Positions 26,218-35,712 of a stretch of DNA of 64,000 nt are shown one piece after another. How positions within the stretch are numbered: position 1 is the stretch's first letter; each line of letters opens with the position of its first letter. The DNA comes from Idiomarina aminovorans (GTDB lineage Bacteria > Pseudomonadota > Gammaproteobacteria > Enterobacterales > Alteromonadaceae), in the NCBI RefSeq assembly GCF_023155095.1, contig NZ_JAKNDA010000002.1, positions 186,001-250,000 on the forward strand, given 5' to 3'. The notes beneath the pieces were generated by a model. It was not told the DNA's origin, searched no databases, and saw only the letters and a program-made list of their open reading frames with translations. The translations under genes were made by a program, and so were the position numbers.

Positions 26218-27687
26218 ATGAGCGTTGAAGTCTTAATGAATGTGACCCCGACAGAGGCTCGTGTTGTGCTTGTTGAGAATGGCATTCTGCAGGAAGTTCA
26301 CATTGAACGACAAGCAAAACGTGGCCTGGTGGGTAATATTTACATGGGTAAAGTCTCTCGTGTGTTACCGGGTATGCAGGCTGCGTTCATTGATATTGGT
26401 CTGGATAAGGCCGCGTTTTTACACGCGTCAGATATTGTTGTGCAGGTAGAGGGGGATGATTTACCCCCGCTTGACGAAAAGCCACAGCAAAATATTACCA
26501 AGTTGGTGCATCAGGGCCAGCATATTATGGTGCAGGTAGTGAAAGACCCTCTGGGAACCAAAGGAGCGCGTTTAACGACTGATGTCACCCTGCCGTCTAG
26601 GTATCTGGTCTTTATGCCTAAGAGCGACCATGTCGGTGTCTCACAGCGCATTGAAGAAGGTGAGGAGCGCGAGCGTTTGCGTGAAATTGCCGCTGATGTC
26701 AGTGAAAATGACGGAAAATTTATTGTCCGTACGGCGGCGGAAGGTGCTTTAGAACAGTCGCTTCGGGGTGACGCCGAGTTTCTTTTCCGACTGTGGGAGA
26801 AGATAAAAAAACGAAAAAAATCTCAACGCAAAGTGGGTATGCTGTACGAAGATCTCAATCTTTCCTGTCGTGTCTTGCGCGACTTTGTCGGAGAAGAAAT
26901 TGAGCGTATCCGGGTTGATTCCAAAGTTACTTTCGACACCTTGAAAGTCTTTACTCAGGACTTTATTCCTGAGCTGACCGAGGTGCTTGAATATTACAAC
27001 GGCGACCGGCCTATTTTCGATCTGTTTAATGTTGAAAACGAAATGCAGCGCGCATTAGACCGCCGGGTAGACCTGAAATCCGGTGGCTCTTTAATTATTG
27101 ACCAGACCGAAGCGATGACAACAGTGGATATCAATACCGGTGCCTTTGTTGGTCATCGGAATTTGGAAGAAACCATTTTTAATACCAACATAGAAGCGAC
27201 TCAGTCGATTGCCCGTCAATTACGTTTGCGTAATTTAGGCGGCATTATCATTATCGACTTCATTGATATGCAGGATGAAGAACATAAGCGCCGGGTACTA
27301 CATAGCCTTGAACAGGCGTTAGCTAAAGACCGAGCAAAAACAACCATTAACGGTTTTACCTCTCTGGGGTTGGTAGAAATGACCCGCAAGCGTATCAGAG
27401 AGAGTCTTGAGCATGTTTTATGCTCAGAATGCCCTGTCTGTCAGGGGCGTGGCAGCATGAAAACCGTGGAAACGGTGTGCTACGAAATTATGCGTGAAAT
27501 TGTACGGGTTCATAAAGCTTACGAGGCCGATAAATTTGTGGTTTATGCGTCGGCTCAGGTAAGTGAGGCTTTACTGAATGAAGAATCTCACGCCTTGGCT
27601 GAACTTGAGCTGTTTGTTTCGCGTCAAATAAAGATACAAACGGAACCTTTGTATAATCAGGAACAATTTGACGTTGTAATGATGTAA
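26218..27687 (+). CDS. rng: Ribonuclease G
   Basis: A 489-residue endoribonuclease of the RNase E/G family, which matures the 5' end of 16S rRNA and degrades some mRNAs. The S1 RNA-binding domain (about 35-125, VGNIYMGKVSRVLPGMQAAF) precedes the DNase I-like core, with metal-binding aspartates in TTVDINTG and IIIIDFIDMQ. The zinc-link CPVCQGRG follows. It lacks the long RNase E tail. I prefer the ATG at 26218, with AGGTGA just upstream, over the in-frame GTG at 26209; it gives the conserved N-terminus MSVEVLMNVTP. Confidence 0.97.
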   Translation: MSVEVLMNVTPTEARVVLVENGILQEVHIERQAKRGLVGNIYMGKVSRVLPGMQAAFIDIGLDKAAFLHASDIVVQVEGDDLPPLDEKPQQNITKLVHQGQHIMVQVVKDPLGTKGARLTTDVTLPSRYLVFMPKSDHVGVSQRIEEGEERERLREIAADVSENDGKFIVRTAAEGALEQSLRGDAEFLFRLWEKIKKRKKSQRKVGMLYEDLNLSCRVLRDFVGEEIERIRVDSKVTFDTLKVFTQDFIPELTEVLEYYNGDRPIFDLFNVENEMQRALDRRVDLKSGGSLIIDQTEAMTTVDINTGAFVGHRNLEETIFNTNIEATQSIARQLRLRNLGGIIIIDFIDMQDEEHKRRVLHSLEQALAKDRAKTTINGFTSLGLVEMTRKRIRESLEHVLCSECPVCQGRGSMKTVETVCYEIMREIVRVHKAYEADKFVVYASAQVSEALLNEESHALAELELFVSRQIKIQTEPLYNQEQFDVVMM

Positions 27688-27692
27688 AACCG

Positions 27693-30600
27693 ATGCGTAC
27701 TCTGTCGTGGATTTTAAACAAACTCTGGCTAACGCTGGCGATTACGCTGGTGCTGGTTGCTGTCGGTCTGAGTTTATTGCGCTACAGCCTGCCCTACCTG
27801 CCGGATCTCACTGAACCTTTAGAAAGTAATCTGGAACAACGTTTTCAGCAACCGGTCAGTATTAGTGACCTGTCTTTGGCCTGGACTGGGGAGGAACCTT
27901 CCATTGTTCTGAACAGTCTGGTTTTGCTGGAGCGCGAGCAATCGCCGGTACAGGTTCGTATTGGTGAAGTGCATGTGGTGTTGGATTTTTGGAAAACATT
28001 ACTGGAACAACAGCTCATTGCGCAGCAGTTTATTCTGGACGAAGCGCGCATCGCCTTAGACATGCGAAAGCTGTCAGGCCTTGACGAAGCCGAAATGTTA
28101 GATCTGGACTACGTGAACCGACTCTTCCTGCAGCAACTGGAAAAGTTTTCTCTCAATAATGGTGAGTTATTACTGACAAACTTGCGCGGAGTAACGCGCA
28201 AGATAGATATTGATCGATTGTCCTGGACCAATAAAGGCAAAAAACACCAGGGAATTGGTCAATTTCGTATGGAAGACTTTGCGACAAACAGCCTGAACGT
28301 CATTATTGATTTACGGGGTGACCGATGGTCAGAGTTTAACGGTCAATTCTATGTGGACTCGCAAAATGTTGATATCAGTCCATGGCTTGAAGAGCAACTG
28401 GGAGACATTGATGTACAAGCATCAAATGTCAATTTTACCGGCTGGCTCGACGTCCGCAATGGGAAGCTTTTTGAAGGACTGTTGCAGCTAAGAGATAATC
28501 GCATCACCTGGCTGGATAACCATTCCAATCAATTAAACTGGTTGCAGTTACCGGCAGGAAAAATCGTACTACGACCGGAAGTGGAAGGTTGGTTAGTAAA
28601 TAGCTTACCCATGACGGTAAATACCTCAGCGGGTCAGTTCGGGGTGCCGCGCATTGCGTGGCAGCAGTCGCAGGGGGTACATGATATTAGTGTGGACAAT
28701 GTTGCGATTAATGAAGTGACGAACCTTTTGTCTTTGCTGCCACTGGATTCGGAAGAAAGTGTCGATTCGGTGGTGAGTCTGGGGTTAAAGGGTAAAGCCA
28801 GTTTACGTTATCGTCAGCATCCGGTTTCGGGCCAACAGTGGTCACTAAAAAGTCATAACTTGTCAGCGGATGGTAATGAAAGTTGGCCCAGTTTTAACGG
28901 GCTGGACTTAAGTGTTAACAGCATAGCGAACCAGGGGTTATGGCAAATTGAAGGCAGCAATGTTCGCCTGTCCGGCAAGAATTTGTCAGCGACCCAGTCC
29001 TGGGATATCGATAATCTGAAATTAACCGGCTCCTGGCTGCTTCAGCCCGGACACTGGCAAGTTGCTCTGGAGCAGCTGCAACTGAACCAAAACGATTTTC
29101 AGCTAGCCGGCAGTGGGCGTTTAGTTAGCACCGGAGACCGTACGCCTGAAATTGATTTATTACTGGCGACGGAACAACCTTTCTCTGTTGCGACAGCCCG
29201 GCAGTTACTCCCTTCCGTTATGGGTCAGAAGGTAAAAGCTTACTTCACCACGGCTCTTCAGTCCGGTCAAATCCGGGGGGCGGAGGTATTGTGGCGTGGT
29301 CCGGTGAACGGTTTTCCCTATGACGATAAAAAAGGCCTGTTTAACGCCCGGGTTGAATTCGAAGATTTAACGTACCAGTTCCAGCCGGACTGGCTGCCGC
29401 TAACCGATACTCCGCTCAATCTGGATTTTTACAATAAACGATTGTTAATGTCGGCCGCTGGCGGTCACATACAAGAGGCGGAGATAACGCGGGTTGATGC
29501 ACAGATAGTAGATTTAACTGATGCCGAACAAGGCTTACAAATTCAAGCCACTATTAAAGCTGATGCAGAATCATTATTACCGATATATGAGCAATCTCCT
29601 CTGGACAGCGTGACAGAAACCTTGATTCAGCTGAGTCCTCGGGGAGAGGTGCAAAGTTCACTTGAATTAGACATTCCTTTCAATGATTCGCGTGAGGTTG
29701 GGGTGCTTGTCGATGCGTCATTAAGTGGTCTGTCGTTATCTGTAGATGCGTTGCAGCAAGACTTTGAAGTTACTGCCGGCCGATTAAAAATTGATAACAG
29801 CGATGTCAGCACCGAAGGTCTGCGTTTAAACTGGTACGGTATGCCGGTAGAAGCTCAGGTGTCAGGTGGGTTAAGCGGCGAAGATTACAATCTGAATGTC
29901 AGCACAACCATTGATTGGCAAAGCGAACCTTTATTCAAGCAATTTCCCTATCCGCAATGGAAGTCGTTTTTCTATGGCGCGGTAAATGGGGAAAGTCATT
30001 TAGCACTGACCTTTGGTGAGGGTGAAAATGAGATTGATGTTGAGCTTGAGTCGCAGTTTGATCTCACCGGTCTGGAAACGTCTTTGCCGGCGCCGCTGCA
30101 AAAAGACTTTGGAGAGAGCTGGCAGTTTGAGCTGAGTTTAAAAGGCACCGGTGAACAACTGCGTTTACAGGCGACTATCGATGAGCGACTGAGCTGGGAC
30201 AGTCGCTGGCAGCCGGGAGACAACGGCTGGCAACAGGCGCAACTGAATATTGGTGACGTAGCTTCGGCTGGCGAGCAGCGCGGCTCTGCAGATTTTGCCA
30301 TTATGGCCAACTTGCCCGAAACTGATATAGGCCAATGGTATTCGGTGTTGTATGCATTGGCCAGGAACTCTAATGCTGAAAATGCGTCAAGCAACAAGAA
30401 AGGGTGGCTACCTGATTCAATTAGTATCGAGACTCCCCGGTTGCAGTGGGGGCAGCAAAAATTCGGCCAGGCTGATATTCAGGTCTGGCCGGAAAATTCG
30501 GATTGGCAAGCCCGGGTGGATGCTGATAACGCAGTGATCAGTGCAACCATTCCGGAGCGGTTTGTACAAACAGGCATCACTATTAGAGCTGATTATCTGG

Positions 30601-31580
30601 CATTAACGACGGATATTGAATTGCCGCCGGACAACAAAAAAACCGACTGGGGCTGGCTTGAAAAGGTTCCGCGGCTCAACTTTCTCTGCCGCAGTTGTCG
30701 TGTTGATGAGCATGATTTAGGCGAAGTTGAACTCACGCTGTCCCCGCTTAATGATGGCTTCAGTATAGAACAAATGTCATTGAAAAGAGGCAGTGACCAG
30801 TTAGTTGTAGACGGCTACTGGCGTTACGCCGACGAACGGGGATTAAGTGGCCTGTCCGGCCGTCTGGAGAGCGAAGACCTGGGCGGTCTGCTGCGTGATT
30901 ACCAGCTGGAAACCGCTGTGAGAGATAGTGCTGCTGTTATCAATTTTGATGTGAACTGGCGTGATCACTTATATCAACCGAGCCTGGGTTCGCTAAACGG
31001 TGATGTAACATGGGATTTGGAAAAAGGCTACCTGGCGGAGGTGAGCGATGGTGGCGCGCGTGTTTTCTCTTTGTTGAGCCTGGACAGTATTTTACGTAAG
31101 CTGACACTGGATTTTCGTGATATTTTTTCACAGGGCATGTTTTTTACCGACCTGACCGGCAGCCTCCAAATTAACCAAGGCGTTGCTACTACCAAAGACG
31201 CTCAGTTACTTGGCTCTGCCGGCGATATGGACATTCGTGGCTGGACTGATATGCAAACCGGGGAGCTCAATTATAATTTGACTTACGCCCCCAAGGTCAC
31301 CTCAAGCCTGCCTGTTATTCTGGCATGGATGGTTAATCCGCCAAGTGGCCTGGCTGCGCTGTTGATTGATAAAGTGCTGCACGATGCTAAAGTGATCTCG
31401 AAGTTGCGGTATCAAGTGACCGGCACTATCGAAGAACCTGTGGTTGAAGAAATAGAGCGTGACAGCCGCCCGGTTGATTTGCCAGAATTGAAAGAGAACT
31501 CAACCGATTCAGAGGCAGATGATGACACAAGTTCAACTGACGGCGCTGCAAATGAGCAGTCGCCCGAGCCCGCAAGATAA
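27693..31580 (+). CDS. yhdP: AsmA-family phospholipid-transport protein YhdP
   Basis: A 1295-residue protein with one N-terminal membrane helix (about 7-28, NKLWLTLAITLVLVAVGLSLL) and a very long periplasmic beta-rich body. The AsmA-like C-terminal part lies at about 1090-1240. YhdP, TamB and YdbH bridge the inner and outer membranes and move phospholipids outward in E. coli. Length is close to the E. coli protein. It starts 5 bases after rng, and its last 59 bases overlap the start of the nitrilase gene in another frame. Position (rng-yhdP-nitrilase-tldD) is the common gammaproteobacterial order. Confidence 0.93.
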   Translation: MRTLSWILNKLWLTLAITLVLVAVGLSLLRYSLPYLPDLTEPLESNLEQRFQQPVSISDLSLAWTGEEPSIVLNSLVLLEREQSPVQVRIGEVHVVLDFWKTLLEQQLIAQQFILDEARIALDMRKLSGLDEAEMLDLDYVNRLFLQQLEKFSLNNGELLLTNLRGVTRKIDIDRLSWTNKGKKHQGIGQFRMEDFATNSLNVIIDLRGDRWSEFNGQFYVDSQNVDISPWLEEQLGDIDVQASNVNFTGWLDVRNGKLFEGLLQLRDNRITWLDNHSNQLNWLQLPAGKIVLRPEVEGWLVNSLPMTVNTSAGQFGVPRIAWQQSQGVHDISVDNVAINEVTNLLSLLPLDSEESVDSVVSLGLKGKASLRYRQHPVSGQQWSLKSHNLSADGNESWPSFNGLDLSVNSIANQGLWQIEGSNVRLSGKNLSATQSWDIDNLKLTGSWLLQPGHWQVALEQLQLNQNDFQLAGSGRLVSTGDRTPEIDLLLATEQPFSVATARQLLPSVMGQKVKAYFTTALQSGQIRGAEVLWRGPVNGFPYDDKKGLFNARVEFEDLTYQFQPDWLPLTDTPLNLDFYNKRLLMSAAGGHIQEAEITRVDAQIVDLTDAEQGLQIQATIKADAESLLPIYEQSPLDSVTETLIQLSPRGEVQSSLELDIPFNDSREVGVLVDASLSGLSLSVDALQQDFEVTAGRLKIDNSDVSTEGLRLNWYGMPVEAQVSGGLSGEDYNLNVSTTIDWQSEPLFKQFPYPQWKSFFYGAVNGESHLALTFGEGENEIDVELESQFDLTGLETSLPAPLQKDFGESWQFELSLKGTGEQLRLQATIDERLSWDSRWQPGDNGWQQAQLNIGDVASAGEQRGSADFAIMANLPETDIGQWYSVLYALARNSNAENASSNKKGWLPDSISIETPRLQWGQQKFGQADIQVWPENSDWQARVDADNAVISATIPERFVQTGITIRADYLALTTDIELPPDNKKTDWGWLEKVPRLNFLCRSCRVDEHDLGEVELTLSPLNDGFSIEQMSLKRGSDQLVVDGYWRYADERGLSGLSGRLESEDLGGLLRDYQLETAVRDSAAVINFDVNWRDHLYQPSLGSLNGDVTWDLEKGYLAEVSDGGARVFSLLSLDSILRKLTLDFRDIFSQGMFFTDLTGSLQINQGVATTKDAQLLGSAGDMDIRGWTDMQTGELNYNLTYAPKVTSSLPVILAWMVNPPSGLAALLIDKVLHDAKVISKLRYQVTGTIEEPVVEEIERDSRPVDLPELKENSTDSEADDDTSSTDGAANEQSPEPAR

Positions 31581-32349
31581 CCTGGCAACGGTCGCTAAGT
31601 TACTGCAACAACTTCCTGCCGCGCGCCCTCAACTGGTAGTACTCCCCGAAGCTTTTTGCTGTTTTGGTGCGGGTGACCGCGCGCAGTTAGAAATGGCTGA
31701 AACGTATGAGAAAGGCGAAATACAAAAACAATTGGCATTATTAGCTAAAGTTCATGGGATTTATCTGGTTGGCGGCACCTTACCAATAAAAGCCGGTGAG
31801 CGGTTTTCTGCTGCTTCGTTATTATTTGGACCCGATGGTTCTATCGTAGAGCGTTATGACAAAATTCATCTGTTTGATGTGGATGTTGCGGACAATACTA
31901 AAAAGTACCGCGAGTCAAAGTGGACCCAACCGGGGGTTGAAATAGTGGCAGCTGCAACCGACTTAGGTGTGGTTGGTCTGTCGGTATGTTATGATTTGCG
32001 CTTTCCAGAATTATTTAGAGCATTGCGTCAGGCGGGCTCCGATATCATTGTTTTACCTTCCGGATTCACCCAGGTTACAGGAGAAGCTCACTGGCATGCG
32101 TTGGTCAGAGCTCGCGCTATTGAGCAACAGGTCTTTATTGTAGCGCCGAATCAATTCGGGCAACATGATAATGGCCGGGAGACCTATGGCCACTCAATAA
32201 TTGTGAGTCCCTGGGGGGAAATACTGGCCGAGCAGGAGCAGGGTGAAGGCATTATTTCAGCCAGCGTTGACTTAGCGGACGTTGAATCTATTCGTAAGCA
32301 AATGCCGGTGGCGCAACAGAATCAATTTGAGGTTGTACAAAAGACATGA
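31522..32349 (+). CDS. Nitrilase-family carbon-nitrogen hydrolase (deaminated glutathione amidase-like)
   Basis: A 275-residue cytosolic C-N hydrolase. The catalytic triad is visible: Glu in LVVLPEAF, Lys in RYDKIHLFD and Cys in [11 protein letters not shown]. The KIHLFDVD and [10 protein letters not shown] motifs are those of the Nit1/YbeM group that repairs deaminated glutathione. That activity is inferred; omega-amidase is an alternative. The start lies inside the end of yhdP; AGAGG at 31511 favours the second of two adjacent ATGs. It overlaps tldD by 4 bases. Confidence 0.88.
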   Translation: MTQVQLTALQMSSRPSPQDNLATVAKLLQQLPAARPQLVVLPEAFCCFGAGDRAQLEMAETYEKGEIQKQLALLAKVHGIYLVGGTLPIKAGERFSAASLLFGPDGSIVERYDKIHLFDVDVADNTKKYRESKWTQPGVEIVAAATDLGVVGLSVCYDLRFPELFRALRQAGSDIIVLPSGFTQVTGEAHWHALVRARAIEQQVFIVAPNQFGQHDNGRETYGHSIIVSPWGEILAEQEQGEGIISASVDLADVESIRKQMPVAQQNQFEVVQKT

Positions 32350-33767
32350 CACTAACTGACTACGAACTGTCACAAGACGACATAAGCGAAGCGTTATCCA
32401 GCCTTTATAGTGGTGATATCGACTTTGCCGATATTTATTTACAACACAGTGTCAACGAGTCCTGGGTGCTGGAAGACGGCATTATTAAAGACGGCGCATT
32501 TCATATTGAGACTGGAATGGGCGTCAGGGCGGTGCAAGGCGAAAAAACAGGCTTTGCCTATGCCGATGAAATTACGCTGAAGGCGCTGAAACGTACCAGC
32601 GAGGCGGCCCGGGGCATTGCACGTCAGGGACAAAGTAAAACCGTCGAGGCGCTGAAGTCGGTGCAGGCGCCGTCGCGTTACCAGGCGATAAATCCGCTGG
32701 ACACCTTATCTGAAGACCAAAAAATTGAATTACTGAAAAAAGTCGATGCCCATGCACGAGCGCAGGATTCCCGCGTTAGCCAGGTTGTGGTGAGCCTGAG
32801 TGGCAGTTATGACGAGGTTTTGGTAGCTGCAACCGACGGTACTCTGGCTACCGATAAACGGCCGTTAATTCGGCTGAACTGTTCTGTGATAACTGAACAA
32901 AATGGTCGTCGTGAACGGGGCAGTGCCGGTGGCGGAGCCCGTGTCGGTTACGAACTTTTTTTGGAAGAAAAAAACGGCAATGCCTGTTGGCAGCGTTTTG
33001 CGGAAGAGGCCGTGCGACAGGGCTTAGTGAATTTAGAGGCACAGCCGGCACCGGCGGGCAATATGCCTGTGGTTCTGGGCTCGGGCTGGCCGGGCGTTTT
33101 GTTACACGAAGCGGTTGGTCATGGTTTAGAAGGTGACTTTAACCGTAAAGGTTCATCGGCTTATTCCGGCAAAATTGGTGAGCAAGTAGCGTCACCACTG
33201 TGTACTATTGTTGATGACGGTACGCTGGACGATCGTCGCGGCTCAATGAGTATCGATGATGAAGGCACACCCAGTGGTTATAATGTATTGATTGAAAAAG
33301 GCATACTGCGTGGTTACATGCAGGACAAAATGAATGCCCGGTTAATGGGCCAGGCAACAACGGGTAATGGTCGTCGTGAAAGTTTTGCGGATTTACCCAT
33401 GCCACGAATGACCAACACCTATATGCTGGCCGGGGAAAGCAGCCCGGAAGAGATTATCGGCAGTGTGAAAAAAGGCATTTATGCGCCACAGTTTGCCGGT
33501 GGTCAGGTGGATATTACTTCGGGCCAGTTCGTTTTCTCTGCTTCCGAAGCTTACCTCATTGAGGATGGAAAAATTACCACGCCGTTAAAAGGTGTAACGC
33601 TTATTGGCAACGGACCAGAAGCCATGTCACAAGTGTCTATGGTGGGTAATGATTTATCGTTGGATGAAGGTGTGGGGGTTTGCGGTAAAGACGGGCAAAG
33701 TTTGCCCGTGGGTGTCGGTCAACCCACCCTAAAACTTGATTCAATGACCGTTGGTGGTACCGAGTAA
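32346..33767 (+). CDS. tldD: Metalloprotease subunit TldD
   Basis: The catalytic half of the TldD/TldE heterodimer, a cytosolic zinc protease that processes small modified peptides and antitoxins (microcin B17, CcdA in E. coli). It is 473 residues. The HExxxH motif HEAVGH starts at H254, and the C-terminal Cys in GVGVCGKDG is the expected third ligand. It overlaps the nitrilase gene by 4 bases and converges on yjgA with only 15 bases between stops. Its partner pmbA (TldE) lies just beyond yjgA. Confidence 0.97.
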   Translation: MTLTDYELSQDDISEALSSLYSGDIDFADIYLQHSVNESWVLEDGIIKDGAFHIETGMGVRAVQGEKTGFAYADEITLKALKRTSEAARGIARQGQSKTVEALKSVQAPSRYQAINPLDTLSEDQKIELLKKVDAHARAQDSRVSQVVVSLSGSYDEVLVAATDGTLATDKRPLIRLNCSVITEQNGRRERGSAGGGARVGYELFLEEKNGNACWQRFAEEAVRQGLVNLEAQPAPAGNMPVVLGSGWPGVLLHEAVGHGLEGDFNRKGSSAYSGKIGEQVASPLCTIVDDGTLDDRRGSMSIDDEGTPSGYNVLIEKGILRGYMQDKMNARLMGQATTGNGRRESFADLPMPRMTNTYMLAGESSPEEIIGSVKKGIYAPQFAGGQVDITSGQFVFSASEAYLIEDGKITTPLKGVTLIGNGPEAMSQVSMVGNDLSLDEGVGVCGKDGQSLPVGVGQPTLKLDSMTVGGTE

Positions 33768-33782
33768 CTGAACAGCCCAGTG

Positions 33783-34298
33783 TTAACCGAGCAGTTCGCG
33801 TAAGTAGACAAACAGCTGACGGGCAGCAACGGGTGATTGTTGCTCAGTTTTTTGTTTCTCGGACAGACGGATCAACTGACGCAGCTGTTGACGGTCGGCA
33901 TTGGGATGTTCTTCAATAAATTCTTGCAGAGCATTATCGCCTTCATTCAGCAGTTTATCGCGGGTGGTTTCAATCTCGTGAAAAATTGAGGTTTGCTGCT
34001 GGTGGGCATTTTTTAAGTTATTTAATGCTTGCTCAATGGGTTCAATATCACGTGAGCGCATGAGTTTGCCAATAAATTGAAGCTGGCGTCGATGGCCTTC
34101 GTGCTTATTACGAATTTTACGGGCAAGTAAAATGGCATCGCGCAGCTCATCGTCCAGTGGCATTTTTGCCAGCTGGGTATCGGTTAAATTAACAAGCTGA
34201 GTTCCAAGCTCCTGGCGTTCTGCCATGTCGCGTTTTTTTTGGGACTTGCTGACGAAGCCGTCAGATTGTTCAGGGTTTTCGGCTGGGCGTTTCGGCAT
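33783..34298 (-). CDS. darP: Ribosome-associated protein YjgA/DarP
   Basis: A 171-residue highly charged protein of the DUF615 family, which binds late 50S assembly intermediates in E. coli. Motifs include SKSQKKRDMAERQELG, IRNKHEGHRRQLQFIGKLMR and the LRQLIRLSEKQK tail. It is mostly helical and has no signal peptide. It is divergent from pmbA across 54 bases. The tldD-yjgA-pmbA neighbourhood resembles that in many gammaproteobacteria, where yjgA and pmbA are divergent. Confidence 0.93.
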   Translation of the reverse strand: MPKRPAENPEQSDGFVSKSQKKRDMAERQELGTQLVNLTDTQLAKMPLDDELRDAILLARKIRNKHEGHRRQLQFIGKLMRSRDIEPIEQALNNLKNAHQQQTSIFHEIETTRDKLLNEGDNALQEFIEEHPNADRQQLRQLIRLSEKQKTEQQSPVAARQLFVYLRELLG

Positions 34299-34352
34299 AG
34301 GTTCGATTCATTAGCGCTATAAAGCCAGCAGTTTAGCAGTGAGGAGAGTTTT

Positions 34353-35699
34353 TTGATAGTACAACTGAGTGACTTACAGATTCAAATGAAGCAGGTAGAA
34401 GGTGCGGTTAAAGAAGCATTAAGGCTGGCAGAAGCAAAAGGTGTCAGTTCCGCCGAATGCTCCATCAGTCACAGCTCAGGTATCTCTGTCGGAACCCGTC
34501 TGGGCGATGTCGAAACCGTGGAGTTTAATCAGGATGGCGCGCTGGGTATTAGTGTTTACCGTGGGCACCAGAAAGGCTCAGCATCTACCACCGACTTATC
34601 CGAACAGGCCATTAGCGCTGCGGTGGATAAAGCTTGTGACATTGCCCGCTTTACTTCAGCAGACCCTTATAACGGCCTGGCGCCAGCGGAGTTGATGGCA
34701 ACCGGGGTACCGGATTTGGATTTGTGCCACCCGGGCGATCAAAGTGCTGAGTACGCGATTAAACAAGCGTTGGCGTGTGAAAACCACGCCCTTAACTTTG
34801 ACGAACGCATTGTGAATTCAGATGGCGCCCATTATGGCAGCCACACCGGTTTCCGGGTTTATGGAAACAGCCATGGCTTTATCGGTGGTTACCTGCAGTC
34901 GCGACATAATCTGAGCTGTGTTTTGATTGCCCAAGAAGGCGACAAAATGCAGCGGGATATGAGCTATTCGGTTGCCCGAAAAATGCAGGATTTAGACTCT
35001 GCTGAACATGTTGCAGAAGACGCTGCAAAAGAAACTCTGTCGCGATTAGGGGCGCGCAAAGTGCCAACGGCGAAAGTGCCTGTTATTTTCCGCGCGGATA
35101 TTGCCGGTAGTTTGTTCGGGCATCTGGTCAGCGCAATAAGCGGTGGTAATCTGTATCGGAAATCCAGCTTTCTGCTTGATCATTTGGGTAAGCAAGTACT
35201 GCCAGAGTGGCTTAATATTCAGGAAAAACCGCATATTATTGGTGGTTTGGCGAGCTCGCCTTTTGATGCTGAAGGACTGGCAACAAAAGAGCAGAATATT
35301 ATCACTGATGGGGTTTTGCAGACTTATCTATTAACCAGTTATGCAGCGCGCAAGCTCGATATGCAGCCAACTGGGCATGCTGGTGGCATTCATAACTGGC
35401 AGCTCACTCAACAGGACAATTCGTTAGCGCAACTGTGTCAGAAAATGGGAACCGGCCTGCTGGTAACGGAATTGATGGGGCAGGGTGTGAATATGGTTAA
35501 TGGCGACTACTCACGCGGAGCCGCCGGCTTTTGGGTTGATAATGGCGAAATTCAGTATCCGGTAGAAGAAGTGACTATTGCCGGTAATTTAAAAGATATG
35601 CTGGCGAATATTGTCGCTATCGGTAATGACACGGATGAGCGGCATGCATTGCATACAGGTTCGGTGTTATTAGAGCAAATGAGTGTTGCGGGTAACTAA
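34353..35699 (+). CDS. pmbA: Metalloprotease accessory subunit PmbA/TldE
   Basis: A 448-residue partner of TldD. It shares the fold but lacks the HExxxH zinc motif, consistent with a structural role in the heterodimer. The start is TTG at 34353: GAGGAG at 34341-34346 is an excellent ribosome site with 6-base spacing, and no ATG nearby gives a full N-terminus. The gene converges on mgtE with 13 bases between, without a visible terminator. Confidence 0.95.
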   Translation: MIVQLSDLQIQMKQVEGAVKEALRLAEAKGVSSAECSISHSSGISVGTRLGDVETVEFNQDGALGISVYRGHQKGSASTTDLSEQAISAAVDKACDIARFTSADPYNGLAPAELMATGVPDLDLCHPGDQSAEYAIKQALACENHALNFDERIVNSDGAHYGSHTGFRVYGNSHGFIGGYLQSRHNLSCVLIAQEGDKMQRDMSYSVARKMQDLDSAEHVAEDAAKETLSRLGARKVPTAKVPVIFRADIAGSLFGHLVSAISGGNLYRKSSFLLDHLGKQVLPEWLNIQEKPHIIGGLASSPFDAEGLATKEQNIITDGVLQTYLLTSYAARKLDMQPTGHAGGIHNWQLTQQDNSLAQLCQKMGTGLLVTELMGQGVNMVNGDYSRGAAGFWVDNGEIQYPVEEVTIAGNLKDMLANIVAIGNDTDERHALHTGSVLLEQMSVAGN

Positions 35700-35712
35700 C
35701 CCCAAAAAAGAA

